Assembly (NCBI RefSeq): GCF_000686705.1
Contig: NZ_JMLJ01000007.1
Location: 1 to 64,000, forward strand
Direction: 5' to 3'
Length of the DNA stretch: 64,000 nucleotides
DNA from: Clostridium hydrogeniformans DSM 21757
Lineage (GTDB): Bacteria; Bacillota; Clostridia; Clostridiales; Clostridiaceae
The notes under the pieces are model-generated. The model saw only the letters and a list, made by a program, of their open reading frames with translations, had not been told where the DNA came from and did no database searches. Position numbers and translations under genes: made by a program. This document shows positions 63,586-64,000 of the stretch, in pieces. Each line of letters starts with the position of its first letter. Positions within the stretch are counted from its first letter, which is position 1.

Positions 63586-64000
63586 ATGGAAGAATTAAAA
63601 AAGAGCGAATTTACTAGCGTTCTTCAGTTATTACATGAAGAAAAAGTACATTCATCATTTGCATATGCAGTATTAGAAGGGAAACAACCTGGTAAAGTTT
63701 ATGTGGATACTAAGGAGAAACCTAGTTGCTGCTTAATAACTTGTAAAAGTGGCAAATATTTAGTTGCTGGAGATACTGGAAATCTTAAGTTCAATAATTT
63801 TATATCAGATTATTTATATAATAAAAAAAATCACAAAACTTATTTTGACCTTTATAGTTCCTCAAAGGAATGGGTTAAAAAGATAGATGAAATCCTTGGT
63901 GATAATGCAGCAAAGTTAAGTAGACAAGTATTTCAATGGGACTCTTCAAACTTATCTTCAATTTCAACATGGAGCCAAAGTATACCAGAAGGATTTGAAT
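63586..64000 (+). CDS. GNAT acetyltransferase-like protein (PF12746-like), partial
   Basis: 138 residues visible; runs off the window. MEELKKSEFTSVLQLLHEEK, VHSSFAYAVLEGKQPGKVYV and SCCLITCKSGKYLVAGDTGN resemble the first half of large GNAT proteins of the PF12746 group (AYAVLEGxxPGxVFVD...). The acetyl-CoA motif should lie in the missing C-terminal half. AGAGGGGAG at 63569-63577 sets ATG 63586; promoter at 63450. Confidence 0.65.
   Translation, partial: MEELKKSEFTSVLQLLHEEKVHSSFAYAVLEGKQPGKVYVDTKEKPSCCLITCKSGKYLVAGDTGNLKFNNFISDYLYNKKNHKTYFDLYSSSKEWVKKIDEILGDNAAKLSRQVFQWDSSNLSSISTWSQSIPEGFE

Overview
The window looks like a chromosomal accessory region of a low-GC Firmicute, most likely a Clostridium. 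The DNA is strongly AT-rich, most genes have AGGAGG-type ribosome sites, intergenic DNA is full of intrinsic terminators, and the recognisable proteins are of clostridial type: a DAP-type MurE, PepF, Kup, a long Prs paralogue, a CopZ-like Fe-S protein and VanZ. No rRNA, tRNA or CRISPR array was seen. Species cannot be fixed from sequence alone.

Layout. 0-2 kb holds prophage debris (integrase and endolysin pseudogenes). 2.1-5.3 kb has a secreted peptide with a VanZ-like partner and a Crp/Fnr regulator divergent from a nucleoside hydrolase. 5.4-10.1 kb is an unusual same-strand array of single-gene units (DUF6194, CopZ-like Fe-S protein, DUF6892-like, GNAT, alpha/beta hydrolase, GNAT). These are separated by copies of one composite spacer: a conserved terminator hairpin, often a motif resembling the rRNA antitermination boxA, and often an extended -10 promoter TGTTATAAT. 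The array ends in decayed phage genes (10.1-10.9 kb). 12.2 kb is the K+ transporter Kup. 14.6-17.3 kb is a second, smaller set of units (GIY-YIG protein, P-loop kinase, nitroreductase) with a different shared spacer. 17.4-24.7 kb is a coherent iron-siderophore locus: AraC regulator, substrate-binding lipoprotein, two FecCD permeases, ATPase, exporter-fold ABC protein and a DtxR-type repressor, with two Fur-box-like palindromes in the divergent control region.

From 25 to 64 kb the DNA alternates between intact single genes and wreckage. Intact genes include a secreted SPRY/Big_2 protein, paired ChrA half-transporters with a LysR regulator, TlyA, an HD phosphohydrolase without a standard start codon, an extra MurE, tandem NTF2-like domains, PepF, an ABC exporter between two related hydrolases, DUF2785, a large RelA/SpoT-domain protein, a 2H-type phosphoesterase, a LmbE deacetylase, Prs and many GNAT acetyltransferases. 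Wreckage includes a phosphatase with four in-frame stops, an ASCH protein, peptidase E, a metallo-beta-lactamase-fold protein, an RfbC fragment, a phosphopantetheinyl transferase fragment, a probable NRPS thioesterase fragment, an IS30 relic and GNAT fragments.

Taken together this reads as a high-turnover acquisition zone: mostly one-gene transcription units with their own promoter and terminator, many of them small-molecule modifiers, a large share already dead. Only the iron locus and the chromate pair look like multi-gene operons.
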